Source: Haladaptatus pallidirubidus
GTDB lineage: Archaea > Halobacteriota > Halobacteria > Halobacteriales > Haladaptataceae
DNA: 64,000 nt
Direction of reading: 5' to 3'
NCBI RefSeq assembly: GCF_020700235.1
Contig: NZ_CP085301.1
Span: forward strand, 930,001-994,000
The first letter of the stretch is position 1. Every line of letters starts with the position of its first letter. A model generated the notes under the pieces. That model was not told the origin of the DNA, made no database searches, and was given only the letters and a program-made list of their open reading frames with translations. The position numbers were made by a program, and so were the translations under genes. This document shows positions 1-9,979 of the stretch, in pieces.

Positions 1-244
1 TCCGGATGGTCCACGAGAGGTAACCATCTCGACCGGTCGGTTGGACGCTGGCATTGAGGACGTTCGGACGGTCTGCGTGGTCGAATCGCCGACCGCCGCC
101 CTCCGGCATAAACGCGAGCACGCGATGGCTCGTCACCGCGATTCGCGCGCCATCCAGTTCGATTTCCTCCTCGATATCCTCGCCCGCGAACAGCATATCC
201 AGCAGTCGGTCGTCTGACGCCTCGGACAGCGGGGACTGTCGCAT
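1..244 (-). CDS. Conserved hypothetical protein, 5' part only
   Basis: The gene runs off the left edge; about 81 N-terminal codons are present. The protein begins MRQSPLSEASDDRLLDML, continues with acidic helix, then a strand-rich stretch (VTSHRVLAFMPEGGG) that reads like a small beta domain. No catalytic motif is visible. The ATG at 244 is the only convincing start, and the gene is divergent from the next gene with an 89-base gap holding AT-rich sequence. I do not recognise the family with certainty, and function cannot be assigned from this fragment. Confidence 0.6.
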   Translation of the reverse strand, partial: MRQSPLSEASDDRLLDMLFAGEDIEEEIELDGARIAVTSHRVLAFMPEGGGRRFDHADRPNVLNASVQPTGRDGYLSWTIR

Positions 245-333
245 CGTTTATCGGGTCAATCACCGAGTTAAATAAGGTTGCGGCTACGTCATCTCTCGCC
301 AGATACAAATTTGCGACGAAAGAACGTTCGAGC

Positions 334-588
334 ATGACCGACGTGCGCGTCTGGCTCGTGGAGCGAACGTACAGTGACCGCGACCTACTGACGCTGGTGT
401 ATGCGACGCCGGACGGCGAACGATACCTCCAAAAGGAACTGGCCGGGCGACTGGGCGGCGAGACGACCGCCGCAATCGAAGTCGAACGAGACAGGCTATC
501 GTCCGTGGCAGACGACAGCCGTCAGCAGCGCTACGCCGAGGAAGCAAAGCGAATGGCTGAAAAACATGAGCCGAACGACACGGTGTGA
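334..588 (+). CDS. Small acidic haloarchaeal protein (paralogue of the gene at 60580)
   Basis: This 84-residue soluble acidic protein has no signal peptide or membrane segment. Its core reads DVRVWLVERTYSDRDLLTLVYAT, then a helix-rich C-terminus ending AEKHEPNDTV. The same VRVWLVERTYSD...LVYAT(P/S)DG core and the same terminal pattern (ERYATEADRIASEHDPSD) occur in the gene at 60580..60912, so these are paralogues. No enzymatic motif is seen. It sits alone, 44 bases before the ABC transporter ATPase gene. Function unknown. Confidence 0.75.
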   Translation: MTDVRVWLVERTYSDRDLLTLVYATPDGERYLQKELAGRLGGETTAAIEVERDRLSSVADDSRQQRYAEEAKRMAEKHEPNDTV

Positions 589-632
589 CACAGAACAGTA
601 CTGTTTTATGTCCGTTCCAGCAACCCGGAACC

Positions 633-1550
633 ATGACCGCCATCCGACTCGACGGCGTGACAAAACGCTACGGTAGCGTTACCGCCGTCAACGACCTCTC
701 GCTTGACGTGAGAGAGGGAGAGGTGTTCGGTTTTCTCGGGCCGAACGGCGCGGGGAAATCGACGACGATCAACCTCATCCTCGACTTCATTCGGCCGAGC
801 GAGGGCACCGTTACCGTCCTCGGGCGCGATGCGCAAAAAGAGAGCGTCGCCGTCCGCGAACGAACTGGCGTCCTCCCCGAGGGATTTTCCGTCTACGACC
901 GACTGACCGGAAGACAACATCTGGAGTTCGCTATCGAATCGAAGGAGACAGAAGACGACCCCGACGAACTCCTCGACCGAGTCGGACTGTCGCCGGAGGA
1001 CGGGGACAGAAAGGCGGGCGGCTATTCGAAAGGGATGGCCCAACGCCTCGCGTTTGCGATGGCGCTCGTCGGCGAACCCGACCTGTTGATTCTGGACGAA
1101 CCATCGACCGGTCTCGACCCGAACGGTGCGCGCGAGATGCGCGAAATCGTAAGAGCGGAAAAAGAGCGCGGCGCGACCATCTTCTTTTCCAGCCACATCC
1201 TCGGGCAGGTCGAAGCCGTCTGCGACCGCGTCGGAATCCTGCACGAAGGCGAACTCGTCGCGGAGGACTCCATCGAAGGACTTCGACAGAACGTCGGCGG
1301 CGACACTGCGATTACGGTCGAAACGAAGTCGCTTTCGTCCGATGCCGTGTCCGAGGTGCGTGACCTCGACGGCGTGACGAACGTCAACCGGGACGGAAAC
1401 GAGTTGTTCGTCACCTGTGATTCGGAGGCTAAAACGACCGTCATCGCCACGCTGGAAAACGCAGGGGCGGATGTAGTGGACTTCGAAACCGACGAAACCT
1501 CGCTCGAAGACCTCTTTATTAGCTACACGGAACAGGAGGCCACGGCATGA
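633..1550 (+). CDS. ABC transporter ATP-binding protein
   Basis: This 305-residue ATPase subunit powers the membrane protein encoded immediately downstream. All nucleotide-binding motifs are intact: Walker A GPNGAGKST (residues 36-44), signature YSKGMAQRL (131-139), Walker B LLILDEP (151-157) and the switch histidine in SSHIL (186-190). About 100 further residues after the ATPase core form the C-terminal extension common in ABC-2 type exporters of the CcmA/NosF kind. I chose the ATG at 633, starting MTAIRLDGVTKRYG, because this matches the family; an in-frame ATG at 585 would add 16 residues that do not look like part of the domain. The stop overlaps the permease start by 4 bases (ATGA). Substrate unknown. 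Confidence 0.93.
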   Translation: MTAIRLDGVTKRYGSVTAVNDLSLDVREGEVFGFLGPNGAGKSTTINLILDFIRPSEGTVTVLGRDAQKESVAVRERTGVLPEGFSVYDRLTGRQHLEFAIESKETEDDPDELLDRVGLSPEDGDRKAGGYSKGMAQRLAFAMALVGEPDLLILDEPSTGLDPNGAREMREIVRAEKERGATIFFSSHILGQVEAVCDRVGILHEGELVAEDSIEGLRQNVGGDTAITVETKSLSSDAVSEVRDLDGVTNVNRDGNELFVTCDSEAKTTVIATLENAGADVVDFETDETSLEDLFISYTEQEATA

Positions 1551-2425
1551 CGTGGAAAGCGGTCGCCCGAAAGGATTTCCACGATTCGCTTCGGTCGCGG
1601 TGGTTCTGGGTCATCTCCGCGATTTTCGTCGGTTTATTCATCGGAAGCGCGTACTTCGTCGGGCAAGGATTAGGAAACATAGACGAGCAAGTTAGTTCCG
1701 ACGCTTTCCTCGGCCTGCTCGGTGGACAGGTCGTCGCGCTTCTCGTTCCGCTCATCGCGCTCGTCGTGGCCTACAACGCCATCGTCGGCGAGCGAGAATC
1801 GGGCACGATAAAACTCATGCTGTCGCTTCCCCACTCCCGGCAGGATGTCGTTGTCGGAAAGCTACTCGGGCGGAGCGGCGTCATCGCCGTCCCGATTCTG
1901 CTCGGCATGGTGGCCGCCGCAATCGCCCTCGTCGTCTTCGGCATCAACCTCAAAATCGTGAGTTATCTGCTGTTTACGGTGCTGACGATTGCGCTCGGCG
2001 TGACGTTCGTCAGCCTCGCCATCGGTATTTCGGCCGCCGCGTCCACGAACCGCCGCGCGATGGTCGCCTCCGTCGCGTTGTACGTCGTGTTCACGCAGTT
2101 CTGGATGTACGCCCGCCGGGTGGTACTCGTCCTCAACGACAAACTCTCGCTCGAGTTGGAGACGGTCGAAGTCGTCAAATATGGACTGTTCATCAAATAC
2201 TTCAATCCGGTTCGCGCCTACGAGACGCTGGTCGAATCGCTGTACGCGAACTCGACGCTCGGAGCGCGACTGTATGGCGCGGGGCAGTTCGGCCCGATCC
2301 TCGAACAGCAGATCGGGTCGGTGCCGTTCTACCTCTCGAATCCTGTCGTGATAGCCCAGTTCCTGCTCTGGTTGCTCGTTCCAGTCGCGGTGGGGTACCT
2401 GCTCTTCGACAGGGCGGAACTGTAA
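1547..2425 (+). CDS. ABC-2 type transporter permease
   Basis: This 292-residue integral membrane partner of the upstream ATPase starts within its stop codon, so the two are translationally coupled. The N-terminus (MTWKAVARKDFHDSLRSRWFW) is the typical cytoplasmic helix of ABC-2/NosY-like permeases. About six hydrophobic segments follow, at roughly residues 20-40, 63-80, 110-135, 140-165, 170-185 and 265-285. A long extracytoplasmic loop lies between the last two. The motif YNAIVGERESGTIKLMLSLP before the second segment is characteristic of this exporter family. Cargo cannot be inferred. Confidence 0.9.
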   Translation: MTWKAVARKDFHDSLRSRWFWVISAIFVGLFIGSAYFVGQGLGNIDEQVSSDAFLGLLGGQVVALLVPLIALVVAYNAIVGERESGTIKLMLSLPHSRQDVVVGKLLGRSGVIAVPILLGMVAAAIALVVFGINLKIVSYLLFTVLTIALGVTFVSLAIGISAAASTNRRAMVASVALYVVFTQFWMYARRVVLVLNDKLSLELETVEVVKYGLFIKYFNPVRAYETLVESLYANSTLGARLYGAGQFGPILEQQIGSVPFYLSNPVVIAQFLLWLLVPVAVGYLLFDRAEL

Positions 2426-2441
2426 GGTCGACGGGTATCCC

Positions 2442-4625
<2,184 letters not shown>

Positions 4626-4637
4626 TCACCGCCGACC

Positions 4638-4979
4638 ATGACGAACTACAGCGTTCACGAACCCCCGTTCGACGGAACCACCGACGACGACTGGAGCGCG
4701 CCCCAAGAGCACGACTTCGACACGGACGACCTTTCCGAAATCGCCGACCACTTCGTCCTCTCCGCGTCTGGATTCGACAGTCCGGAAAGGTACAACGACC
4801 TGAAGCTACCGGTCGTGAGTCCGGCGGGAGAGTTGAACGAGAACGCCCTCCAAACAGCCTACAGCGGCGGGCACAGCGTCGAATCGATCGAAGGAATCGA
4901 CGAAGAGACGAAGTCGAAGGCGAAGGACGTGCTCGAATCGTTGGCGAGCGAGTTCGGCGGTCTCGATTTGAGCGATTGA
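4638..4979 (+). CDS. Conserved hypothetical acidic protein
   Basis: This 113-residue soluble protein starts MTNYSVHEPPFDG; this ATG is preferred over one seven codons upstream. The first half is acidic and low in complexity, the second is an ordered helical segment with SGGHSVESIEGIDEETKSK followed by VLESLASEFGG. No cofactor-binding or catalytic motif is visible. It is divergent from ligA with 129 bases between the starts. I do not recognise a functional family. Confidence 0.7.
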   Translation: MTNYSVHEPPFDGTTDDDWSAPQEHDFDTDDLSEIADHFVLSASGFDSPERYNDLKLPVVSPAGELNENALQTAYSGGHSVESIEGIDEETKSKAKDVLESLASEFGGLDLSD

Positions 4980-5446
4980 TTCGTTCGAACGACCGGTTCA
5001 GACGACCGCGTGCAAAGCGAGGCGAACATCAGCGTAACTGGTACTTCCGCGGCAAACGCCGCGTTTCGGCGTGAAATAGTATGAGTGTGCCGAAGTCCGA
5101 ACGACCAAATCGCACCTCGCCAGAGAATCAAAACGGCGCTGACAGAAAGCGAGAGCCGCGAACCGAATGATCGAAACGGGCACGTTGAACGCGACGGCAA
5201 CGAACGTCATCCCGGTAGACTGGTTGGGGGGTTGTGCGACTGCTACTGCCGTCGAAACCACGGATGCGAGACTAGCGAAGAGAAGCACGGTTGTGGGCAG
5301 AATCGCGGAGAGCGGCGTCTACCCCCGAATAAACGATTCGGATTGTAGAAAAATTTCGATCACGGGAGAAGATGGAGAGTAACGGCATATTACCCTGCCT
5401 CGCACGAACAGAAACGACTTTCAACGCACCGTTTCTCGCGTGGAGT
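4980..5446. other. Intergenic stretch with a possible membrane-protein remnant on the minus strand
   Basis: No convincing gene is present. On the minus strand a GTG-started frame (5288 to 4998) encodes one hydrophobic helix (LLFASLASVVSTAVAVA) and part of a second (MTFVAVAFNVPVSIIRFAALAF). A second hydrophobic stretch (LSVSAVLILWRGAIWSFGL) continues in a neighbouring frame. This looks like either a short real membrane ORF or a decayed one. The start is weak and there is no TATA-like box at the usual distance. Confidence 0.25.
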
Positions 5447-5617
5447 ATGAGCGACAACTTTCCGGGTGCGCGCTACTCGACTGCGACGCTGGAGTGGGCG
5501 CGCGAAGAGCACGGTGCACTCGGCGAGACTCGAATAGATGGCGAACGACTGCGTGCGCGATTGGTGTCGCGGGCGCTATCGCAGTCGCTGACACGACTGC
5601 TGACTCTATTTCGATAA
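5447..5617 (+). CDS. Possible small basic protein
   Basis: A 56-codon frame begins MSDNFPGARYSTATLEWAREEHG and ends in an arginine/leucine-rich helix (RLRARLVSRALSQSLTRLL). A GGAG lies five bases upstream of the ATG and could act as ribosome binding site. The composition fits a real short haloarchaeal protein, and the stop is only 5 bases from the convergent zinc-finger gene. No family is recognised. Confidence 0.4.
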   Translation: MSDNFPGARYSTATLEWAREEHGALGETRIDGERLRARLVSRALSQSLTRLLTLFR

Positions 5618-5622
5618 CGGGG

Positions 5623-5772
5623 TTACAACAGTTCGGCGACGTTTTCGATAGCGTTTCGGCAGAACGGACAGCGATAGTTCGTTGCGAACCCACTCGATTG
5701 TGCGATAGTTTTTGTCTCCAGTTCGTGGAACGCAATTTTCCGACGACAGTCTGGACAGGGTACTTTTGACAC
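5623..5772 (-). CDS. 49-residue zinc-finger protein
   Basis: A short gene starting with GTG encodes VSKVPCPDCRRKIAFHELE, a middle segment, then YRCPFCRNAIENVAELL. The two CPxC knuckles (CPDC at residues 6-9 and CPFC at 35-38) form a compact zinc-ribbon pair, typical of small haloarchaeal zinc-finger proteins that may bind nucleic acid or protein. Support for the GTG start is a TTTAAG box on the minus strand at 5798-5803, centred about 28 bases upstream, so the transcript would be leaderless. No ATG exists in frame upstream. The function is unknown. Confidence 0.65.
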   Translation of the reverse strand: MSKVPCPDCRRKIAFHELETKTIAQSSGFATNYRCPFCRNAIENVAELL

Positions 5773-5797
5773 GATAATTGCTATGCTACCGGAGGCA

Positions 5798-5803
5798 CTT
5801 AAA
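5798..5803 (-). promoter_or_regulatory. TATA-like box of the small zinc-finger gene
   Basis: TTTAAG on the minus strand, centred about 28 bases before the GTG of the 49-residue zinc-finger gene. This spacing recurs upstream of several leaderless genes in the window. Confidence 0.5.
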
Positions 5804-5865
5804 TCACGTGAGCCACAACAATTATATATTATTACACCACCGTCGAGCGAATATTATCGTATAGA

Positions 5866-5881
5866 GGGCCATTATAGGCCC
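5866..5881 (-). terminator. Hairpin downstream of the aminopeptidase gene
   Basis: A perfect inverted repeat, GGGCC-6 bases-GGCCC, sits in AT-rich DNA 73 bases past the stop of the minus-strand aminopeptidase gene. It could mark the transcript end, but it lacks a clear T run, so the assignment is tentative. Confidence 0.3.
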
Positions 5882-5953
5882 GAAGGGTGCTGTTTTGCCG
5901 GTTTGTGACTTTTCCACGCATGTAGAAAGTCGTTTAGTTATAAAGGCGCCGAG

Positions 5954-7036
5954 TTACTCCTCAAACGTGAACGTTCCGTCCCGCTGAACGACTTCGCCGT
6001 CGACCTCTATCCGCGAATCGTCGCTCATATCGACGATCATATCGACGTGGACTGCGCTCTCGTTCTGTTCCCCAGTTTCGGGGACGCAGATGTCGTAGGC
6101 CTTCCCGATTGCGAGGTGGATGGTGTCGCCCATCTTCTCGTCGAAGAGCATGTTGTAGGTGAATCGGTCGATGTCGCGGTTCATACCGACGCCGAGTTCG
6201 CCGAGTCGGCGCGCGCCCTCGTCCGTGTCGAGAACGCCCGCGAGCACCTCTTCGTTCTTTTCGGCGCTGAAATCGACGACCTCTCCCTCCTCGAATTTCA
6301 GCCACACGTCTTCTACGATGTGCCCCTGGTGAACGAGCGGTTTGTCGAACAGCACTTCGCCCTCGACGGAATCGGGCACTGGTGCCGTGAACACCTCGCC
6401 ACCGGGGAGGTTGTTCTTCCCGTGGTCGTTGATGGTTTTCATATCCGTAACGGACATGGTGAGGTCGGTGGTGTCGCCGGAGACAATCCGAACCTCGTCC
6501 CCGGCGTCGAGGATTTCGACCATCTCCTGCTGGAACTTGCGCTGTTCGTCCCAATCCTTGTTCATCGCGCCGTAGACGAACTCCTCGTAAGAATCGGTGC
6601 TCATCTCCGCCAACTGCGCGCTTCCCGGCGACGGATGTTGCGTGAGACACCACCGCGCCGAGAGAATTTCCTGCTGTACCGGCTGATACACCTGGTTGTA
6701 CGCCGCGTGTGTTTCCGCGTCCACGTCGCTCATGTCCGAGGCGTTCTCGTGTGCCCGGACGTGGACGACGGCATCCGCCGCCTCGAACAGCGCCCGTTCG
6801 TGCTCGGGCGTATCGAGGTTGTCGGGGTCGATGGAGTTGAGAAACGCGGCGCGCTTTCGGTCACGCCGTCCGGCGGTGACGAGGGGGAACGCACCGCGCT
6901 CGCCGAGCAGTTCGGACAGTGCAATGGCGAGGTCGTCGGCGACCGACGGGACGCGAAGAACGACGTCATCGCCCGCGTCGATGTCGAGAGAATGATCAAC
7001 GATGATTTCAGCGTGTTTCCGAATCCGAGAGTCCAT
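5954..7036 (-). CDS. Aminopeptidase, M29 family
   Basis: This 360-residue cytoplasmic metallo-aminopeptidase removes N-terminal amino acids from peptides. Family hallmarks are in the C-terminal half: GGEVFTAPVPDSVEG, then the segment RFTYNMLFDEKMGDTIHLAIG and NESAVHVDMIVDM. These carry the Glu and His residues that bind the two metal ions in known M29 enzymes. Length is typical. I place the start at the ATG at 7036 (MDSRIRKHAEIIVDHS), which matches family N-termini; another in-frame ATG lies five codons upstream at 7051. The gene is divergent from the threonine aldolase gene. Confidence 0.9.
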   Translation of the reverse strand: MDSRIRKHAEIIVDHSLDIDAGDDVVLRVPSVADDLAIALSELLGERGAFPLVTAGRRDRKRAAFLNSIDPDNLDTPEHERALFEAADAVVHVRAHENASDMSDVDAETHAAYNQVYQPVQQEILSARWCLTQHPSPGSAQLAEMSTDSYEEFVYGAMNKDWDEQRKFQQEMVEILDAGDEVRIVSGDTTDLTMSVTDMKTINDHGKNNLPGGEVFTAPVPDSVEGEVLFDKPLVHQGHIVEDVWLKFEEGEVVDFSAEKNEEVLAGVLDTDEGARRLGELGVGMNRDIDRFTYNMLFDEKMGDTIHLAIGKAYDICVPETGEQNESAVHVDMIVDMSDDSRIEVDGEVVQRDGTFTFEE

Positions 7037-7136
7037 GATAGCCGATTCCATGGATATCAGAAACCGCTTTCGATACGTAACCCGGAAAACCGTCCCTACC
7101 CTCGATTATTTGTTCACTGCCGCGGAACAGGCGGAC

Positions 7137-8168
7137 ATGATAGACCTGCGGAGCGACACGGTAACCAAACCGAGCGAGGAGATGCGCGAATCGGCGCACA
7201 CCGCCGACGTCGGCGACGACGTGTACGGCGAAGACCCGACCGTGAACGAACTGGAGACCCGCGCCGCGGAGTTGGTGGGAACGGAGGCCGCGCTCTACGT
7301 TCCGACGGGGACGATGGGCAACCAAATCGCCGCCCGAGTCCACACCGACCGCGGACAGGAAATTCTCGTAGAGCGCGAGAGCCACATCTTCAAATGGGAA
7401 CTCGGCGGGTTGGCCCAACACGCAGGGTTGCAAGTCAGAACTCTCAACGGCGGCGAGCGAGGGATTCCGACGCCCGAACAGGTGAAATCGGGCTACGTCG
7501 AGGAGGACGCACACCGACCCGGAACGGGGCTTTTGAGCCTCGAGAACACGCACAATAGTAAGGGCGGGGTCGCCATCGATCCGAAGGAAATCGACGCCGC
7601 GGCGAAAGCGGCCCACGAACTCGACGTGCCGGTTCACTTGGACGGGGCGCGAGTCTGTAACGCCGCCGTCGCACACGACGTGTCGCCGGCGAGGTTTACC
7701 GAAGAGATCGATTCCGTGATGTTCTGTCTCTCGAAAGGTCTCGGCGCGCCGGTCGGGTCGATGCTCGCGGGAACTGAAGATTTCATCGCGCGTGCTCGAC
7801 GCACGCGAAAGCTGTTCGGCGGCGGAATGCGGCAGGTCGGCCTACTGGCGGGGCCGGGACTGCTGGCGCTCGACAACGTTTCCCGACTCGCGGACGACCA
7901 CGAAAACGCGCGCGTCCTCGCCGAAAATTTGGCTGGCGTCGGCGGTCTTTCGGTGCAGTCACCGGAAACGAACATCGTCCTCGTGGACACCGAACAAGCG
8001 GGATTGACGGCTGGTGAGTTCCTCACCGCCTGCGAGGAGATGGGCGTCCTCGGCACCCAGTTCGACACGCACGTCGCCCGGTTCTGTACGCACTGGGACG
8101 TAAGCCAGGAGGACGTGGAAGTCGCGGCGGAGAACGTTCGGGACGCGCTCTATACACAGGATGTATGA
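7137..8168 (+). CDS. Low-specificity L-threonine aldolase
   Basis: This 343-residue PLP enzyme is expected to split threonine or allo-threonine into glycine and acetaldehyde. The N-terminus MIDLRSDTVTKPSEEMR and the following DVGDDVYGEDPTVNELE are highly characteristic of the family. The PLP-binding lysine is in the SKGLGAPVGSML segment. I use the ATG at 7137 because it gives exactly this conserved N-terminus. Its stop codon overlaps the ATG of a small membrane-protein gene (ATGA), so the two are translationally coupled. Confidence 0.92.
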   Translation: MIDLRSDTVTKPSEEMRESAHTADVGDDVYGEDPTVNELETRAAELVGTEAALYVPTGTMGNQIAARVHTDRGQEILVERESHIFKWELGGLAQHAGLQVRTLNGGERGIPTPEQVKSGYVEEDAHRPGTGLLSLENTHNSKGGVAIDPKEIDAAAKAAHELDVPVHLDGARVCNAAVAHDVSPARFTEEIDSVMFCLSKGLGAPVGSMLAGTEDFIARARRTRKLFGGGMRQVGLLAGPGLLALDNVSRLADDHENARVLAENLAGVGGLSVQSPETNIVLVDTEQAGLTAGEFLTACEEMGVLGTQFDTHVARFCTHWDVSQEDVEVAAENVRDALYTQDV

Positions 8169-8338
8169 AAACGACGAACGCTCTCCTTCTCGGCATTTTG
8201 CTGGTGCTATTCGGCGGCGTCGCCAGTCTCGGAAATGAACTCGTCCCATACGAGTGGGCAGTGATAACTCTGTGGGTGGGACTCGCCGTCGGTGTCGGCG
8301 GCGTGGTGTTCAACGAATTTGTACAAAGCGAGTCGTAA
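8165..8338 (+). CDS. Small two-helix membrane protein
   Basis: A 57-residue protein beginning MKTTNALLLGILLVLFGGVAS has two hydrophobic segments (residues about 5-20 and 30-48) joined by a short polar loop, and ends NEFVQSES. The ATG lies inside the stop codon of the threonine aldolase gene (ATGA overlap), which supports translation. Similar small two-helix proteins are common in haloarchaea, but no function is known to me. Confidence 0.65.
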   Translation: MKTTNALLLGILLVLFGGVASLGNELVPYEWAVITLWVGLAVGVGGVVFNEFVQSES

Positions 8339-8343
8339 TCGAA

Positions 8344-8523
8344 TTATCGCTGGCCTTTCTGCATTCCTTCCTGAAAGCCGGTGAGCGTTCGGCGGACGAA
8401 CAGGTAGATGAAGAAGACGAACGCGAGGATGGCGACGAGGAGACCCACGAACACGGGGTCGCCGAGATACTCTCCGACGATGTCGATTGGTTGCACACCT
8501 GTGCCTATCAGTTCACGAACCAA
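8344..8523 (-). CDS. Small single-helix membrane protein
   Basis: This 59-residue frame has one strong transmembrane helix (FVGLLVAILAFVFFIYLFV) followed by a positively charged tail, RRTLTGFQEGMQKGQR. The start is uncertain: TTG at 8523, or GTG at 8496 giving 50 residues. The helix and basic tail lie after both. It is divergent from the HTH gene at 8582, with only 58 bases between them, and convergent with the small gene ending at 8338. Confidence 0.5.
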   Translation of the reverse strand: MVRELIGTGVQPIDIVGEYLGDPVFVGLLVAILAFVFFIYLFVRRTLTGFQEGMQKGQR

Positions 8524-8581
8524 ATTCGTTTCGCCGTGCTAGTGGCAAAGTTGATTGACGAGCAGATTCATACGCATAAAT

Positions 8582-9223
8582 ATGGCAGACCTCTTGCCCT
8601 CCAGCACGGACGTGGAACCCCCGACGGGTGGCAACCCGCGGGTACTCGGCGTCGATAGCGACGACGCCGACGATTTGCTCGGGGCACTCTCGTCAGGGAC
8701 GGCCCGGAGCCTCCTCTCCGCGCTCCACGACCAACCCGCCACCGCGTCCGAACTGAGCGACGAAGTCGATACGTCGCTCCAGAACGCCCAGTATCACCTT
8801 CAGAAGTTGGAGGATGCGGAACTCATCTCCGCGGTGGACACCATCTACTCGGAAAAAGGCAGAGAAATGAAAGTGTACGCGCCGACCGACGGTCCGCTCA
8901 TCCTGTTCGCCGGTCGCGAAGAACAGACGACAGGACTCAAAGATGCTCTCTCTCGCGTTCTCGGCGTGGCAGTCCTCCTCGGCGCGGTCAGCGCCGTGAT
9001 TCAGTACGCCGTCACGGAAGGGATTGTGGGAATCGGCGGACAGGCCGCCGAAAGTTCCAATTCGGGTGGCGACATGGGAACGTTTTCGGCGCAGTCCACG
9101 GACCCCGCCCAAACCGCCGCGGACGCCGTCGTAACCACGATTCCGCCGGGAGTGCTGTTCTTCGCGGGTGGTGCGTTGGTTCTCGCACTCAGTGCTGTCT
9201 GGTGGTACATTATCAGAAAATGA
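8582..9223 (+). CDS. Membrane-anchored winged-HTH (ArsR-like) regulator
   Basis: This 213-residue protein has an N-terminal winged helix (about residues 28-105: LLGALSSGTARSLLSALHDQPATASELSDEV, then QNAQYHLQKLEDAELI), the ArsR-type recognition layout. Two hydrophobic segments follow: GVAVLLGAVSAVIQYAV around 130-150, and PPGVLFFAGGALVLALSAVWWYII at the C-terminus. A DNA-binding domain tethered to the membrane suggests a regulator that senses envelope state, but this is inference. I chose the ATG at 8582 (MADLLPSSTDVEPP); a start nine codons upstream is possible. A T6 run follows the stop. Confidence 0.8.
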   Translation: MADLLPSSTDVEPPTGGNPRVLGVDSDDADDLLGALSSGTARSLLSALHDQPATASELSDEVDTSLQNAQYHLQKLEDAELISAVDTIYSEKGREMKVYAPTDGPLILFAGREEQTTGLKDALSRVLGVAVLLGAVSAVIQYAVTEGIVGIGGQAAESSNSGGDMGTFSAQSTDPAQTAADAVVTTIPPGVLFFAGGALVLALSAVWWYIIRK

Positions 9224-9259
9224 GCGGTATTTTCGGTGTAAAACCGATAACTAAAACGC

Positions 9260-9265
9260 TTTTTT
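9260..9265 (+). terminator. T-tract terminator after the HTH gene
   Basis: A run of six T residues lies 36 bases past the HTH stop codon. Short T tracts are the usual archaeal termination signal. Confidence 0.4.
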
Positions 9266-9343
9266 GAGCTTACCAAGAGTACATTATGTCGGGGAGCATA
9301 TGATGAAATGGAACCGCCCTGCTTCGGCCCTCCGCCAACGCCA

Positions 9344-9865
9344 TCAGCTTTCCACCACCCCTCCAACGAAGAACTCTTGGAGGAGTTCTCCGTCCCGTCT
9401 GCGAACCCCACCACCGAAGCCCTCCTCTCGCGGTTCCAATTCGAGATGTGTCGGGAGTCCGCCCCGCGGTCGGGCGTGACTTCCGGGATTCAACAACAGC
9501 ACCTCGCCAGTATCCTCTACGAGATGTCGATGCGAGTGGCCGAACACGACGACGTCCGCGTCTCGCTCGCGCCCGAGTAGTTCCAAACCGGTACTGCCGC
9601 TTCGGTGGCGATGGACGAGCGCGAACCGAATCCCGTTTTCCTCGAACGTTCGCACTTTGGGAAGTCGGTCGAGCACCCCCGAAGTCGCGTTGTTGCCGTG
9701 AACCGCGACCAGACGGTTGCTCTCCGACTCGAACGCGTCGAGCGCGGCCTCGGTCGTGAAATCCCCGGCGTGAACGACGAGGTCGGCCGCTTGGACTGCT
9801 TCCAACGTTCTCCCGGTGAGTTCGTGACCCGTCTCGCTGTGGGTGTCGGAGACGATGGTTATCAT
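9344..9865 (-). CDS. MJ0936/YfcE-type metallophosphoesterase
   Basis: This 173-residue calcineurin-like phosphoesterase, probably a cyclic or small-molecule phosphodiesterase, shows the dinuclear-metal motifs in order: SDTHSETG (residues 6-13), HAGDF (33-37), HGNN (56-59), LVHRH and FGHSH. The length is normal for the single-domain family. The start ATG at 9865 gives MITIVSDTH, the expected first beta strand. It is divergent from the CDF transporter gene. The exact substrate cannot be told from sequence. Confidence 0.88.
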   Translation of the reverse strand: MITIVSDTHSETGHELTGRTLEAVQAADLVVHAGDFTTEAALDAFESESNRLVAVHGNNATSGVLDRLPKVRTFEENGIRFALVHRHRSGSTGLELLGRERDADVVVFGHSHRHLVEDTGEVLLLNPGSHARPRGGLPTHLELEPREEGFGGGVRRRDGELLQEFFVGGVVES

Positions 9866-9979
9866 GCATCGATTTTAGAATCGAACTGACTTCCCCTTTC
9901 CGTCGGAACGTCCCTTTCGTCGTTCGTTTTCCCCTCACTCGTCGTAAAGTCTTTGACACCTCCGGGAGGGTATCCGGTA

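Noticed and set aside
6047..7558. 503-codon plus-strand frame overlapping the aminopeptidase and aldolase genes
   Set aside because: Mostly antisense to the M29 aminopeptidase, then out of frame with threonine aldolase. No coherent domain.
9308..9580. 90-codon plus-strand frame near the phosphodiesterase
   Set aside because: Overlaps the well-supported phosphodiesterase gene on the other strand and has no recognisable motif.
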